DNA of 64,000 nucleotides from Dasypus novemcinctus (taxonomy: Eukaryota > Chordata > Mammalia > Cingulata > Dasypodidae). How positions within the stretch are numbered: position 1 is the first letter of the stretch; every line of letters starts with the position of its first letter. The stretch is taken from the NCBI RefSeq assembly GCF_030445035.2, contig NC_080695.1:57181954-57245953 (forward strand). The letters run 5' to 3'. Shown here piece after piece: positions 11,939 through 21,759 of the stretch. The translations under genes and the position numbers were made by a program. The notes below the pieces were generated by a model. It was not told the DNA's origin and searched no databases. It saw only the letters and a program-made list of their open reading frames with translations.

Positions 11939-12305
11939 GGGAAACGGACTTGGCCCAGTGGTTAGGGCGTCCGCCTACCACATGGGAGGTCCACGGTTCA
12001 AACCCCGGGCCTCCTTAACCCGTGTGGAGCTGGCCCATGCGCAGTGCTGATGCGCGCAAGGAGTGCCCTGCCACGCAGGGGTGTTCCCCGCGTAGGGGAG
12101 CCCCACGCGCAAGGAGTGCGCTCCGTAAGGAGAGCCGCCCAGCGGGAAAGAAAGTGCAGCCTGCCCAGGAATGGCGCCGCCCACACCTCCTGTGCTGCTG
12201 ACAACAGAAGCGGACAAAGAAACAAGACGCAGCAAATAGACACAGAGAACAGACAACCGGGGAAGGAGGGAGGAATTAAATAAATAAAATAAATCTTTAA
12301 AAAAA
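11939..12305 (+). repeat. DAS-type SINE, near full length
   Basis: A near full-length example. The tRNA-derived head is 'cttggcccagtggttagggc' with B-box 'ggttcaaacc' about 40 bases on. A GC-rich body of 'gcaaggagtg' repeats follows, then 'gaagcggacaaagaaaca', 'agacacagagaacagacaac' and an 'aaataaat' tail. Perfect 15-bp duplications aaaaagtttctaaca flank it at 11924 and 12306, so it is a fairly young insertion. Confidence 0.85.
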
Positions 12306-12638
12306 AAAAAGTTTCTAACATTCTCAGATGAACCTAAGTTTAAAAGAAAGCTGGCTCCAGAATAAATTGCTAAGCATGCTGTGGATATAATTTGTTTCAT
12401 TTTGACAAACACTCTAGAAATTCACATAAACTCCCAATGAACTAAAAGTAAATTTCCCAGGGAGCAAAAAATACTTTCGGATAGCTTCAAATTAATCCTA
12501 AAAGATGATGGCCCTTGGAAGGAAGAAAAACAGTAAACAAATAAATTATGTAGTACCTAGGTATGAAACAGAAATTGTAGTTCTGGGTCAATTTAATTTG
12601 GTCAATTTACTTAACATAGTTGATCTGGAGGTCCTATT

Positions 12639-13308
12639 CCGCCCCCCCCCCCCGCCCCTACCCCCGCTCTGCTGTTTTTGCTGCCTGTGTCCATTTACTG
12701 TCTGTTCTTCTGTATCTATCTCTTTTTTTGTCTTCTCGTCTGGTCTTTCTCTCTAGGATTCACCAGGATTCGATTCTGGGGATCTCTGATGTGGAGAGAG
12801 GTCCCCTGTCAATTGTGCCACCTCAGTTCCTGGTCTCTGCTGTGCTTCACCTTGACTCTCCCCTTCGTCTCTCTTTTGTTGCGTCATCATCTTGCTGCTT
12901 GCCTCATTTGTACGGGCACTGGCTCACCATGTGCGCATTCAGTTTGCTGTGCAGGTACTCGGTTTGCCACATGGGCACTTGTGCAGGCACTCAGCTTGCC
13001 ACACCGGGACTTGACTCACCACACAGGCACTTGTGCAGGTGCTCAGTTCACCACACAGGCACTGGCTCACCACGTGGGCACTCACATGGGCACTCAGCTC
13101 ACCACGTGGGCACTTGGCTCACCACGCGGGCACTTGGCTCACCGCATGGGCACTCGGCTTGCTGCGCAGGCACCCACATGAGCACGCAGCTCACCGCACA
13201 AGCATGCTTTCTCTTCTTTCTCTTCACCAGAAGGCCCTGGGGATCCAACCCAGGTCCTCCCATATGGTAGTTGGAGGCCTTATCACTTGAGCCACATCTG
13301 CTTCCCAG
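12639..13308 (-). repeat. DAS-type SINE with expanded body
   Basis: Antisense SINE flanked by perfect aggtcctatt duplications (12629 and 13309). At about 670 bp it is much longer than the roughly 350-450 bp of its relatives. The extra length is a minisatellite of about 20-bp units (12905-13205). The C-run after 12640 belongs to the degraded tail. Long open frames here (up to 216 codons) come from the tandem repeat and are not genes. Confidence 0.8.
12905..13205 (-). repeat. 20-bp minisatellite within a SINE
   Basis: Units of the form ccacgtgggcacttggctca recur with variants (ccacgcggg..., ccgcatggg..., ccacacagg...). Some units are extended by an inserted 'gtgcagg' or 'acatgggcact' block. 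They amount to about 14 partial or whole units. The motif looks derived from the 'gcaaggagtgc' body of the SINE. Confidence 0.75.
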
Positions 13309-13318
13309 AGGTCCTATT

Positions 13319-14070
13319 TAGATACAACCTAAAATACTAAATTTTCTTTAATGATAGGTTTTTAATGTGCAAGAAATAGAAAGAACACATTTCATCCTCA
13401 AAGTATTAGAAATCAAAATTGCAGTAATTAATGAAGTACTAGAACATGTAACTGTTTGAACTTTTTATTTTTATTTTTTAGGAGGTACTGGGGATTGAAA
13501 CTGTGCCCTCATACATGTGAAGCAGGCACTCAATCACTGAGCTACACCCACTCTCCAAACTATAACTTTTAATAGCTGTAATTACTTTCATTCATCAAAC
13601 TGTTTTATTAATTTGGCCCAAAGAGTATCAATACAACTAAGATAATAATTAAGTTTTCCTAAAATACACTTCACTTGTATGAACCCCCAAATGCCAAATT
13701 TCACTGACTGCATTAGGGGAAATAATCACTTTATGGGCAAATAATCACTTATTTTGTCCACTGAAACACCTTACTGAACGAATTTTGAGAAAAGTATGGA
13801 AGCCTTACACAAAGGTTTTCACATGCCAGTCTTAAACTTGGCATTATTGTAAAATGTTAAACATAAATTCTCAAATCTCCTTTTTCTCTCATCAATCCAA
13901 CTATGCTATAGACAAAAGGGAACAACTTTTATTAATTTTCCTACAAATTAAAAAAGACCAATAAGTTGCAAGTTACACATGCTTTTAAATTACAAGTAAG
14001 CTGGATAAAATCACCTGCAGTACTCAAAGCCGAGGAATGGCCAATGGAAATTTCCTTCTATGTTAGAAAT
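13319..14070. other. no gene; one short SINE monomer
   Basis: AT-rich sequence with no exon. An antisense DAS-type monomer lies at 13480-13557 and is listed separately. Confidence 0.4.
13480..13557 (-). repeat. short DAS-type SINE monomer
   Basis: Antisense tRNA-like head: 'ggaggtactggggattgaaa' (B-box side) then 'gaagcaggcactcaatcact' and 'gagctacacccactctcc' (A-box side). It lacks the GC-rich body of the long form. Confidence 0.65.
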
Positions 14071-14082
14071 TCAATACCTTTT

Positions 14083-14528
14083 TTTCCCCCAAAGATTTAT
14101 TTATTTATCCCCCTCCCACCTTGTCTGCTCTCTGTGTCCATTTGCTGTGTGTTCTTCTGTGTCTGCTTGTATTCTCATTAGGCAGCTCCAGGAACCGATC
14201 CTGGGACCTTCCAGAGTGGGCGAGAGGAGATTACTCTCTTGCGCCACCTCAGCTCCCTGTTCTGCTATGTTTTATTTTCTCTCCTCTGTGTCTCTTCTTG
14301 CATAATCTTGCTGCACCAGCTTCCACATCAGCTGGCACTCCTGTGCAGGGTGGCATTCCTCCACCAGGCGGCACTCCCACACGTGGCATTCCTGCGTGGG
14401 CCAGCCCTCCACGTGGGCTGGCTTGCTGCACAGACCAGCTTGCCCTCACCAGGAGGTCCAGGGCATCAAACCCTAGACCTCCTATATGGTAGATGGGAAC
14501 CCAACTGGCTGAGCCATATCTGTTTCCC
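14083..14528 (-). repeat. DAS-type SINE, variant subfamily
   Basis: Antisense SINE bounded by tcaatacctttt duplications (14071 and 14529). From the tail: 'aaagatttatttattta', 'tctgtgtccatttgctgtgtg', a middle 'gagattactctcttgcgcc' not found in most copies, then 'ctggcactcctgtgcag' repeats and the tRNA head. The same middle block ('cccctgtcaattgtgccacc') is in the 12639 copy, so these two form a subfamily. Confidence 0.8.
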
Positions 14529-14641
14529 TCAATACCTTTTCTTTTCTCTCTCCTTTAAGATCTCATCTCACTTCTCCCTGCCATCACCACTCCATCATCA
14601 CAAGTCCTATCATCTTGTGACTTTTCGTCCTTTGAAACTTG

Positions 14642-15078
14642 TGTCTTAGTTTCCAGGCTAAAATAAATCCTCCACAATGGGATGGCTTAAGGAAGGGAAT
14701 TTATTGGCTCATGGTTTCAGAACCTAGGCTTTCTTCCTCCTAGGATCAGCTTTCTGGCTGGGTGGCGAACATCAGGTTTCTTGGCTTATATTCCTGCCTC
14801 ACATGCGTGGTGATGTCCTTTCCTTTCTCTTCTGGGTTCCCTTGATTGCTGGCTTCCTCCTCCCAGCTCCTCCCCATGGCTTTCTCTTTATAAGGCCTCC
14901 ATCCTGATTATTAAGATCATCTTTATTAAGACCCATCTTGAGGCAGTTGGCCACAACTTAACTGAAAATAACATCTTCGAAAGTCCATTTATAATGAGTT
15001 CACACCCACAGGCTCAGGACTTAAGATCGAGAACATGTTGCTGTTTTTCCCCTGGGATATGTACGTTAACCTACCACA
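14642..15078 (-). mobile_element. MaLR/ERVL-like solo LTR fossil, second subfamily
   Basis: Runs 'tgtcttagtttccaggc' to 'ttaacctaccaca' with 'ggaatttattggctcatgg', 'tctctttataaggcctcc' and 'gagttcacacccacaggc' between. The closest relative in the window is at 6735-7168. No internal viral sequence. Confidence 0.6.
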
Positions 15079-15677
15079 ACCCACCGTAAACAACTCCTCC
15101 ACAAAGCCTTCCCAGATTACCCAGAGATCACCATGATCTCCTTCCCTCTTAAGCTCACAGGACCTGATACTTATGCCACTAATCTATGGCAGGGTAGCAT
15201 TACTTGAATAGTACTCAAGCGTTCTGTTGATCCCTTGTCACAGATGCTGTTCTAGCAGGCACTCAGCCACTGGATGATGGATTGGATTAGCTGTCCCAAG
15301 AACTTGTGAATGTGGAACACAAGGATGACAATGCTGTTTATCCTCTTTATATCCCCACACTGGCCACTGAATAATATTTGATTACATGAGGGTTATGGTT
15401 ATTTTATCTAGTTATGGTTATACTGGTGTACTGTAAGGTAGACACACCCATTTGTATGAGAGAAAGATCTCCCCTGAACTGAAAAATCATTTCTCAGTTA
15501 TCCGAGTAAGAGGCTGTCTCTGAGACTAGAAGTGAAAACCAAGAGTGCTAAAAGATGGAACTGAGGAGCTCTTGCTTATGATAGCAGGTGAAAGCTCTCT
15601 GGTGGTAGACAGTTAAATGGTATTCTCACGCGATGACAATCAGGGAAATAGGAAAGAAGGAACACCAGTAAGGTGGC
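15079..15677. other. no gene; possible L2 remnant
   Basis: 15095-15200 ('acaaagccttcccagatta', 'gatacttatgccactaat') resembles the 3' part of L2 on the plus strand. The rest is unassigned. Confidence 0.35.
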
Positions 15678-16575
15678 TGTTTTAGATTGCTAAGGCTGCT
15701 GAAGCAAAAATACCAGAAACAGGTTGGGTTTTTTTTTAAGATGTATTTTATTATTTATTTCTCTCCCCCTCCCTGCCCCTGTTGTCTGCTCTCTGTGTCC
15801 CTTTGCTGTGTGTTCCTCTGTGTCCGCTTGCATTCTTGGTGGCACCAGGACTCTGTTTCTTTTTGTTGCGTCATCTTGCTGCGTCAGCTGTGTGTGTGCA
15901 GCGCGACTCTTGGGCTGTCTGTGCTTTTACCGCGCGGGGCTGCTCAGTGCTGTGCACATGCCTTGCACGTCGGGCTCCCCTGTGCGGGGCACAACCCTTC
16001 ATGGCACAGCACTCCTTGCATGTGGCAGCGCTGCGTGTGGGTTGGCTCACCACACGGGCCAGGAGGCCCTGGACCTCCCATATGGTAGGCGGATGCTTTG
16101 TCAGTTGAGCCAGATCTGCTTCCCGGGTTGGTTTTTAAAATAGGAATTTGTGTGGGGTTAAAAGCTTACAGTTCTGAGGCTGTGAAATGTCCAAATCGAG
16201 GCACCATCAGAGATACTTTCTGACCAATATTTGGCTGCTGGCAAATCCTGGAGTCCTGCCACATGGCGAAGCAAGATCGTGGCTGATCTCTGTCATTCCT
16301 TAAGTCCTTTCTCTCACATGGCAGGGTCAAAATGGCATCTTCCTTTCTCTGTGTGTTTCTGCTTCCAGTTCTCAGTTTATATAAGGCCCCAGAAAGAGGG
16401 CAGAGACCCAACCTGGGTCATGCCTCACTGATGTAGTCCAATCAAAGGCCCTAAAGCAATCTTATCAAGTGATCTAATCAAAGGTCCCTTACCTAAATCT
16501 AATCAAAAGGCCCCATCTAAACTGTGTTTATAGTACAGGTATGGGTTAGCTTAAGAACATAATTTTCTGGGGAAA
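15678..16575 (-). mobile_element. MaLR/ERVL-like LTR fossil carrying a SINE
   Basis: Outer parts 15678-15733 ('tgttttagattgctaagg', 'taccagaaacaggttgg') and 16126-16575 ('tcagtttatataaggcccc', 'gatctaatcaaaggtccctt', 'gggttagcttaagaaca') belong to one antisense LTR. The SINE at 15734-16125 interrupts it. The distal end appears cut near 16575. Confidence 0.6.
15734..16125 (-). repeat. DAS-type SINE inside an LTR
   Basis: Antisense SINE with the standard order (pyrimidine-rich tail, 'tctgtgtccctttgctgtgtg', 'gttgcgtcatcttgctgcg', GC body, tRNA head). The flanks ggttgggttttt and ggttggttttt are a near-perfect target duplication inside the LTR. It is therefore younger than the LTR. Confidence 0.8.
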
Positions 16576-17036
16576 ATTTTCTTCCTATTGTCCCAGTAAT
16601 GTAAAATAAGGTAATACCTATTATAGTCAGCAACAGTTTTAAAGAAATTAAATGTCTTTTGAAGAGTTACATAAAATTATATTCTTCAACGTTAAATACT
16701 TATGATTTATATAGATTTATATTATACATTTAAATAAATTTATATTACAAATGCTTAAAGGTTTTAGGTATAAATTCTTAAATTAACCTTAAATATAAAA
16801 ATCTTAAGATAAATGAACAGTTCAATGCTACACATTTTGATATTTGCATAATGCTCCCTTGAAGGCAACAGGAGTAGAGTTTAATTCTCAGGTGAAATTT
16901 GTTGACACTTCTTGAAATAGTAATACAATTTCTAAACCCACTAGTATTGAATTTAGAAACTCTGAATAAACTCTGAAAAATGAAAGACTGAATCAAGTTT
17001 CTCATGTCTACATTAAAGAATATTTATTGCTTTTTA
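16576..17036. other. no gene; AT-rich
   Basis: Strongly AT-rich (many tttat/aaata runs). No repeat or exon recognised. Confidence 0.45.
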
Positions 17037-17785
17037 AAAAAACTTTTTAAAAAGATAGATTACATAAATGTTACATAAAAATATAGGGGATTTCCATATG
17101 CCCCACTCCCTACCCCTCCTACACTTTCCCACATCAACAACATCCTTCATTAGTGTGGTACATTTGTTACAATTGATGAACACATATTGAAGCACTGCCA
17201 CTAAGTGTGGATTATGGTTTACATTATAGTTTAAACTCTCTCCCACAAAATTCTGTAAGTTATGACAAGATAAATAATGGCCTATATCTGTCATGGCAAT
17301 CGTCATTCAGGACAATTCCAATGTCCCAAAAATGCCCCCTTATTTCACCTATTTTTCCCTCTCCCTCCCCTCAAAACCTCCAGTGGCCACTGCCTCCATA
17401 GCAATGATGAAAGTTCTTCCATTGCTAGAATAACAAGTCTATAGTAGAATAACAGTAGGTCTACTGTAGTCCATCATTCATTCCCCAGTCCTGAGGATTC
17501 TGTGATAGTGATGCCCACTCTGCCTCTAATTGAGAGGGGGCTTAGATCCCAAGGGGCAGATGGATGGGACTATCTGGCTTGCAGTTGTAGACTCTCTCTG
17601 TTCCTTGGGATGGTCACAGTCCATCATCATTTCCTTGTTAATTGTCCTGTGTCCAATGCACTGGAAATTAGGTGCTGCAACTCTGTTAGATTCAGGGCCT
17701 CACTGTCACATGGAAAGCCCAAAGACTTTAAGTCACTCAGACATAAACCTATTACTCTAGTACTAACTATAGGTTTAGATAGAAG
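17037..17785 (-). repeat. xenarthran-type L1 3' tail, antisense
   Basis: Begins with a T-rich run and 'ataggggatttccatatgcc', then 'gtggtacatttgttacaatt', 'ccctctccctcccctcaaaa' and 'gaggattctgtgatagtgatg'. These are reverse complements of the plus-strand family members. It is the longest antisense copy of the tail in the window. It ends where the TIMM17B pseudogene begins. Confidence 0.6.
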
Positions 17786-17787
17786 GG

Positions 17788-18616
17788 TTAGGCCATGGAG
17801 GAGTACGTGCGGGAGTCCTGCCCCTGGCGGATCGTGGATGTTGCAGTGGAGCCGTCACCATGGGTGTCATAGGCGGCAGAGTCTTTCAAGCCACCAAGTG
17901 CTTTCGCAGTGCCCCCGTGGGAATTGGGCAGTTCAGAGGTGGTGCCAATTCTGTGAGGCTCTGAGCTCCCCAGACTGGAGGTAGCCTCGCTGTGTGGGGT
18001 GGCCTGTTCCCCACCACTGACTGCAGCCTGGTGCAGCTGCGGGGCAAGGAGGATCCCTGGAACTCCACCACCAGTGGAGCTCTGACCGGGGCCATGCTGG
18101 CTGCCCGCAGCGGCCCACTGGGCATGGTGGGCTCAGCAATGATGGGGACATCCTGTTGGCCCACGTCAAGAATGTCAGCATCCTTCTCACCAGCTACACG
18201 GCCCAACAGTTTCACAATGCACCCCGTTCCTGGAGGACCCCAGCCAGCTGCCCCCCAAGGAAGGTGCCCCTGTCCCAGGCTATCCCAGCAACCTGCAGGT
18301 AGATGGTGGTAGAGGTGACCATCTACCACCACCACCACCACCATGGGAGCCCCTCCTTAGTCCTCTCCCAGACGCTCTACCTCGAAGGGAGGGCTGCCTC
18401 CCAGTTGGCCCCCGGACCCCTCAGAGAGGGCTTCTACTCTGCTGCTTTGTCCCAGAGTGGGGGTGGGCATCCCAGCTGCCCTGACAGATGGGTCCCCTTT
18501 TTCTCAGGGCACCCTACCCTCACATCCACATGTAACACACTCTCACCCCAGTCCCTTTGTTTGGCACCTTGATAAGTATTTACAGCTGTTCTGAAATGCC
18601 AAAAAAAAAAAAAAAA
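17788..18616 (+). pseudogene. TIMM17B: processed pseudogene of TIMM17B
   Basis: TIMM17B is an inner-membrane subunit of the mitochondrial TIM23 import complex. This copy has no introns and ends in a 17-base A run. It starts ATG at 17795 ([15 protein letters not shown], close to the family MEEYAREPCPWRIVDD). After that, small deletions shift the frame. Recognisable blocks are [38 protein letters not shown] (near 18043-18102) and [15 protein letters not shown]-like text near 18225-18270. The wording '[13 protein letters not shown]' fits TIMM17B better than TIMM17A. The normal stop region is replaced by a (cca)n stretch with a hairpin at 18298-18343. A 3' UTR follows. Possible duplicated flanks are agaaggg and agaagagg. 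A dead L1-made copy. Confidence 0.85.
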
Positions 18617-18619
18617 GAA

Positions 18620-19480
18620 GAGGCAGAAGAACCACGTGTAGGGACACCACGACTGAGTCCAACTAAAGAATCAGTATTTATTTTAAATCACTAAATATTT
18701 ATTTAAAACTATAATATCAGCTATGAAATCTGGAGTAATCATCTTTCCCTGGAGCCCCATATGTTAAAGTTCTTCCTTCCAGGATAAGAAAAATTTGTTT
18801 TATAAAAACTTCACTCACTATACTTCATTAAGAGGCCAAAAATGTTTACTTAGTACATCTAGGAAATGGGAAGTTTTGAGAGGCTGAAAACATTCAAAAA
18901 TCATTAAAGTTATTTAACTTAGAAATTACAATAATACAAGAAAATAAAATACATTAGAAACAGACACTATTCCTTCTTTGATTCAAAATGTACTTACGGA
19001 ACTTTGATATCATTATAGCAATAAATTATAATGCAGTATTTTGGGGTGGAGAGATTTTGGTTATTGTATCTTCTTCTTGATTGAATTCTATGTAAAAAGA
19101 AATTTACTATAAGGACTATTTTTGGTACAAAAAGTAATCTGATCCAAAAGTGTTTAGGAGGAAACCTTGAGGTTTTATAACAGAGATTTAAACAATCAAA
19201 CTGGGGCTCCTTAAATCAGCTGGTATTAAAATATTAATTTTAATATTAATATTAAAAGAATAATTACAAAATGGCATACTGTCACTGTTACTGACATTAA
19301 CCAAAATATTAGAGAAGTCACATGTTTTTTATACTTTCAGATTGGAATGGAAAAAAGTATGGTATGAATAAAATTGAAAATTATTAATAATTTTAAAAAA
19401 TGGATCTATATAACAGTAGGTCTTCAAAATGAAGCAATGAAGCACATAACTGGTAAATAAAGTATTTTATCTGCAGGCAA
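18620..19480 (-). other. probable 3' UTR / downstream region of MPV17L
   Basis: AT-rich and free of recognised repeats, which fits a 3' untranslated region lying after the MPV17L stop. I cannot set its end from sequence alone. Confidence 0.35.
18677..18703 (-). terminator. candidate polyadenylation signals for MPV17L
   Basis: Two AATAAA hexamers on the minus strand (18677-18682 and 18698-18703) lie about 955 bases beyond the stop. They are the nearest clustered canonical signals outside the SINE at 19494. Use is inferred only. Confidence 0.3.
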
Positions 19481-19493
19481 TCCATTGCATTTT

Positions 19494-19610
19494 TTTTTTT
19501 TTAAAGATTTATTTATTTATTTAATTTCTCCCCCTCCCCCGGTTGTCTGTTCTTGGGGTCTATTTGCTGCATCTTGTTTCTTTGTCCGCTTCTGTTGTCG
19601 TCAGCGGCTG
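19494..19610 (-). repeat. truncated DAS-type SINE in the MPV17L 3' UTR
   Basis: A 117-bp 5'-truncated SINE with tccattgcatttt duplications at 19481 and 19611. It lies in the same direction as MPV17L and begins 45 bases after the stop codon. In that direction its tail reads as overlapping AATAAA hexamers (repeated AAAT), followed by an A run. It could therefore act as an early poly(A) site. Confidence 0.8.
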
Positions 19611-19654
19611 TCCATTGCATTTTAAGTCAGTTACTTTATGGGAGGATCTCTGAC

Positions 19655-19831
19655 TTATTTCTCTGGGGGCCTTTCGGCTGCACTGGCCTTTCTACGAAGG
19701 AAGGTGAAAGCCGACTTCAATGTGCCGTCACCGTTTTGTTGTGAGAAGCAAAGGAAGGTGGCCCAGAGAAAACCACAGAGTCCAGTATAAGCTGTTCTCC
19801 AGTGAACGGGAACAAAGCTGAAGTTGGTCAG
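19655..19831 (-). CDS. MPV17L: MPV17L coding exon 4 (C-terminus)
   Basis: This is the last coding exon, residues 138-195. The acceptor is ttccag before CTG at 19831 and the stop TAA is at 19657-19655. It begins LTNFSFVPVHWRTAYTGLCG and goes on to GFLWATFLCFSQQNGDG, then a variable tail ending PPEK. The Mpv17/PMP22 family signature (WPxxQ, NFxxVP, then R) is completed across the exon 3/4 junction. The last hydrophobic helix is GLCGFLWATFLCF. The human tail, as I recall it, is similar in length. No frame damage is seen. Confidence 0.93.
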   Translation of the reverse strand: MTNFSFVPVHWRTAYTGLCGFLWATFLCFSQQNGDGTLKSAFTFLRRKASAAERPPEK

Positions 19832-19913
19832 CTGGAACAGAGTGAAACAATCTGTTAAGGTGTCATATAAACCCAAACCATGAATTAACATTCAGAGTGG
19901 GTTTGAAACTCAC

Positions 19914-19943
19914 CTGCACAAAAGGCCAGTACATCAGACCACT
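19914..19943 (-). CDS. MPV17L: MPV17L coding exon 3
   Basis: A 30-base exon coding SGLMYWPFVQ (residues 128-137). The acceptor is ttccag and the donor gtgagt. Intron 3 is only 82 bases (19832-19913). The exon is too short for open-frame searches but matches the human segment, and both splice sites are canonical and in phase 0. It supplies the WPFVQ half of the family signature. Confidence 0.92.
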
Positions 19944-20404
19944 CTGGAATAAAGAAAAACTATATGAGAATGCCTTTTAATCACAAAATAATCCCTTCTT
20001 TTAATCTATAAAAGATTGGGAAATGCCGGGAAGACAGAATACTGAGGAGGCATTGTGTTTCAGGCTAAGCTGATTAAATCAGACTATTTCACTAACCTAA
20101 GGCCTCTGGAGTAGATGAGGGGTGGGGATAGTGAAAAAGCTGTTGGTCACATCCCATTTTTATTAGTTACATTCATAGGTCCAGAACGAACAGTCTAAGA
20201 ACCAGTACCAATTTTGGATTGGTTTCTAAATAACATTTATTTATGAATTGCAATTTTCCTGTTAGCACAAGCAAATGATAAAGAAGTATATTTGCAAAAT
20301 ACGAAATCAATCAATGAATTCTTAAAACTATACAAAAAAAAACAAAAACAAAAACAAAGCTATATCCATTCTTTATGGAATTGTTTGCTAATAATATATT
20401 CAAA
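19944..20404 (-). other. start of the 3' part of MPV17L intron 2; no repeat seen
   Basis: Intronic sequence upstream of exon 3 with a short pyrimidine tract before the acceptor. An A/C-rich run (aacaaaaac) is near 20335-20355. Nothing else identified. Confidence 0.45.
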
Positions 20405-20595
20405 CTGATGACGGCCCGGGCCTGCGGAGAGCTGATGGCCTGTGCCCACAGAGAGCTGGCGCAGCAAGACGATGCAATAAAGGGAGACAAGCAGACACAG
20501 AAGAACACACAGCGAATGGACACAGAGAGCAGACAGCAAGCAAGCCACAAGGGGGGAAATAAATAAATAAATAAAATAAGAAACAAATAAAAAAT
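20405..20595 (+). repeat. 5'-truncated DAS-type SINE
   Basis: Begins inside the body ('gagagctgatggcctgtgcc', 'cagcaagacgatgcaataaa') and ends in 'aaataaataaataaaataag'. Perfect ataatatattcaaa duplications at 20391 and 20596. Lies in MPV17L intron 2, opposite to the gene. Confidence 0.8.
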
Positions 20596-20923
20596 ATAAT
20601 ATATTCAAATTACTTCACATGCTATAGGACAAATTTAGCTAACATGTTTGTCTGTTATAAAATACTTTAGATATATTTATTTTAACAGGCTTTAATCTGT
20701 ATATTCTGGGAAAAAAGGTATCATTATGGAATTTTTATTAAAGACAGGGATCTTTGTACATGAATTATAAGTCAGAGTACAAAAGAAAAATAAAACTAGG
20801 TCTTCAAGACAGTCCTTAAGATTGATACCACAAATTATTTTCTTACTTTTTACTAGTCTGTATTTGCTAAACTTTCTTTAATAAAGAGTTGGAATAAAAG
20901 CTATTTAACATGCATAGTAATTT

Positions 20924-21328
20924 TTAAAAATTATTTATTTATTTATCTATTTCTGCCACCCCCCCCAGCCCTGGTTGCTTGTTTTCTGTGTCTATTTGCT
21001 GCGTCTTCTTTTGTCCACTTCTGTTGTTGTCAGAGCACGGGAATCTGTGTTTCTTTTTGTTGCGTCATCTTGTTGCATCCCGTGTATGCGGCACCATTCC
21101 TGGGCAGGCTGCGCTTTGTTTTGCACAGGGCGGCTCTCCTTACAGGGTGCACTCCTTGCGTGTGGGGCTCCCCTACGCGGGGGACACCCCTGCGTGGCAG
21201 GGCACTCCTTGTGTGCATCTGTGCTGCGCATTGGCCAGCTCCACACGGATCAAGGAGGCCTGGGGTTTGAACCACGGACCTCCCATGTGGTAGACAGACG
21301 CCCTAACCACTGGGCCAAGTCTGCCGCC
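20924..21328 (-). repeat. DAS-type SINE, full length
   Basis: Antisense on the plus strand, hence same direction as MPV17L, in intron 2. The duplicated flanks are aacatgcatagtaattt and aacatgtatagtgattt (two differences). Head, GC body and tail are all present. Confidence 0.85.
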
Positions 21329-21596
21329 AACATGTATAGTGATTTAAGAATTTACTATTTTAGCAAAAGTGATCAGAAGACTAAACTCACCCATACATGG
21401 CTTTGCTTCTTATTGGAAAGATTTTCTTTTCTACCAGAAAAAAGCTAGTACCTAGCTCTTGGGCTCCTACTAAAAGAAATTAGGGCTCCTCAGAGAAATG
21501 GCTTATTCCAGGGATGGGACAGGGTAGGACACGATGAGCCTGGAACAATCTGTTATGCCAGAAAATAGTGAAGTGGTTAAAAAAATTAAATGATGG

Positions 21597-21732
21597 TTGG
21601 GGAATGAATGTGGCCCAAGCAGCTGGGCACCTGCCTCCTTCAAGTTTCCTGATGCCTCCTAGAGAAGACAAACAGACAACAAGCAGAAGGATGGGGGAGC
21701 CATCTTGGAGGGTGGGGAATAAAAATTTTTTT
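21597..21732 (+). repeat. short tRNA-headed SINE, degraded
   Basis: 'gaatgtggcccaagcagctgg' and 'cctgcctccttcaagtttcc' resemble the DAS head. 'gaagacaaacagacaacaag' and 'ggatgggggagcc' resemble the tail of the 41254 copy. The flanks aaaaattaaatgatgg and aaaaattaaaatgatgg mark a real insertion. Subfamily differs from the long form. Confidence 0.6.
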
Positions 21733-21759
21733 AAAAATTAAAATGATGGGACTTCTGCT

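Noticed and set aside
11945-12020. tRNA gene
   Set aside because: A-box and B-box are visible, but this is the head of a SINE with body, tail and target duplications. The same holds for all other tRNA-like heads here.
12620-13270. 216-codon plus-strand open frame rich in HMGT/HHVGTW-type repeats
   Set aside because: It is the translation of the 20-bp minisatellite inside an antisense SINE. No protein family is matched.
17886-18344. 152-codon minus-strand frame
   Set aside because: It is the antisense of the TIMM17B pseudogene.
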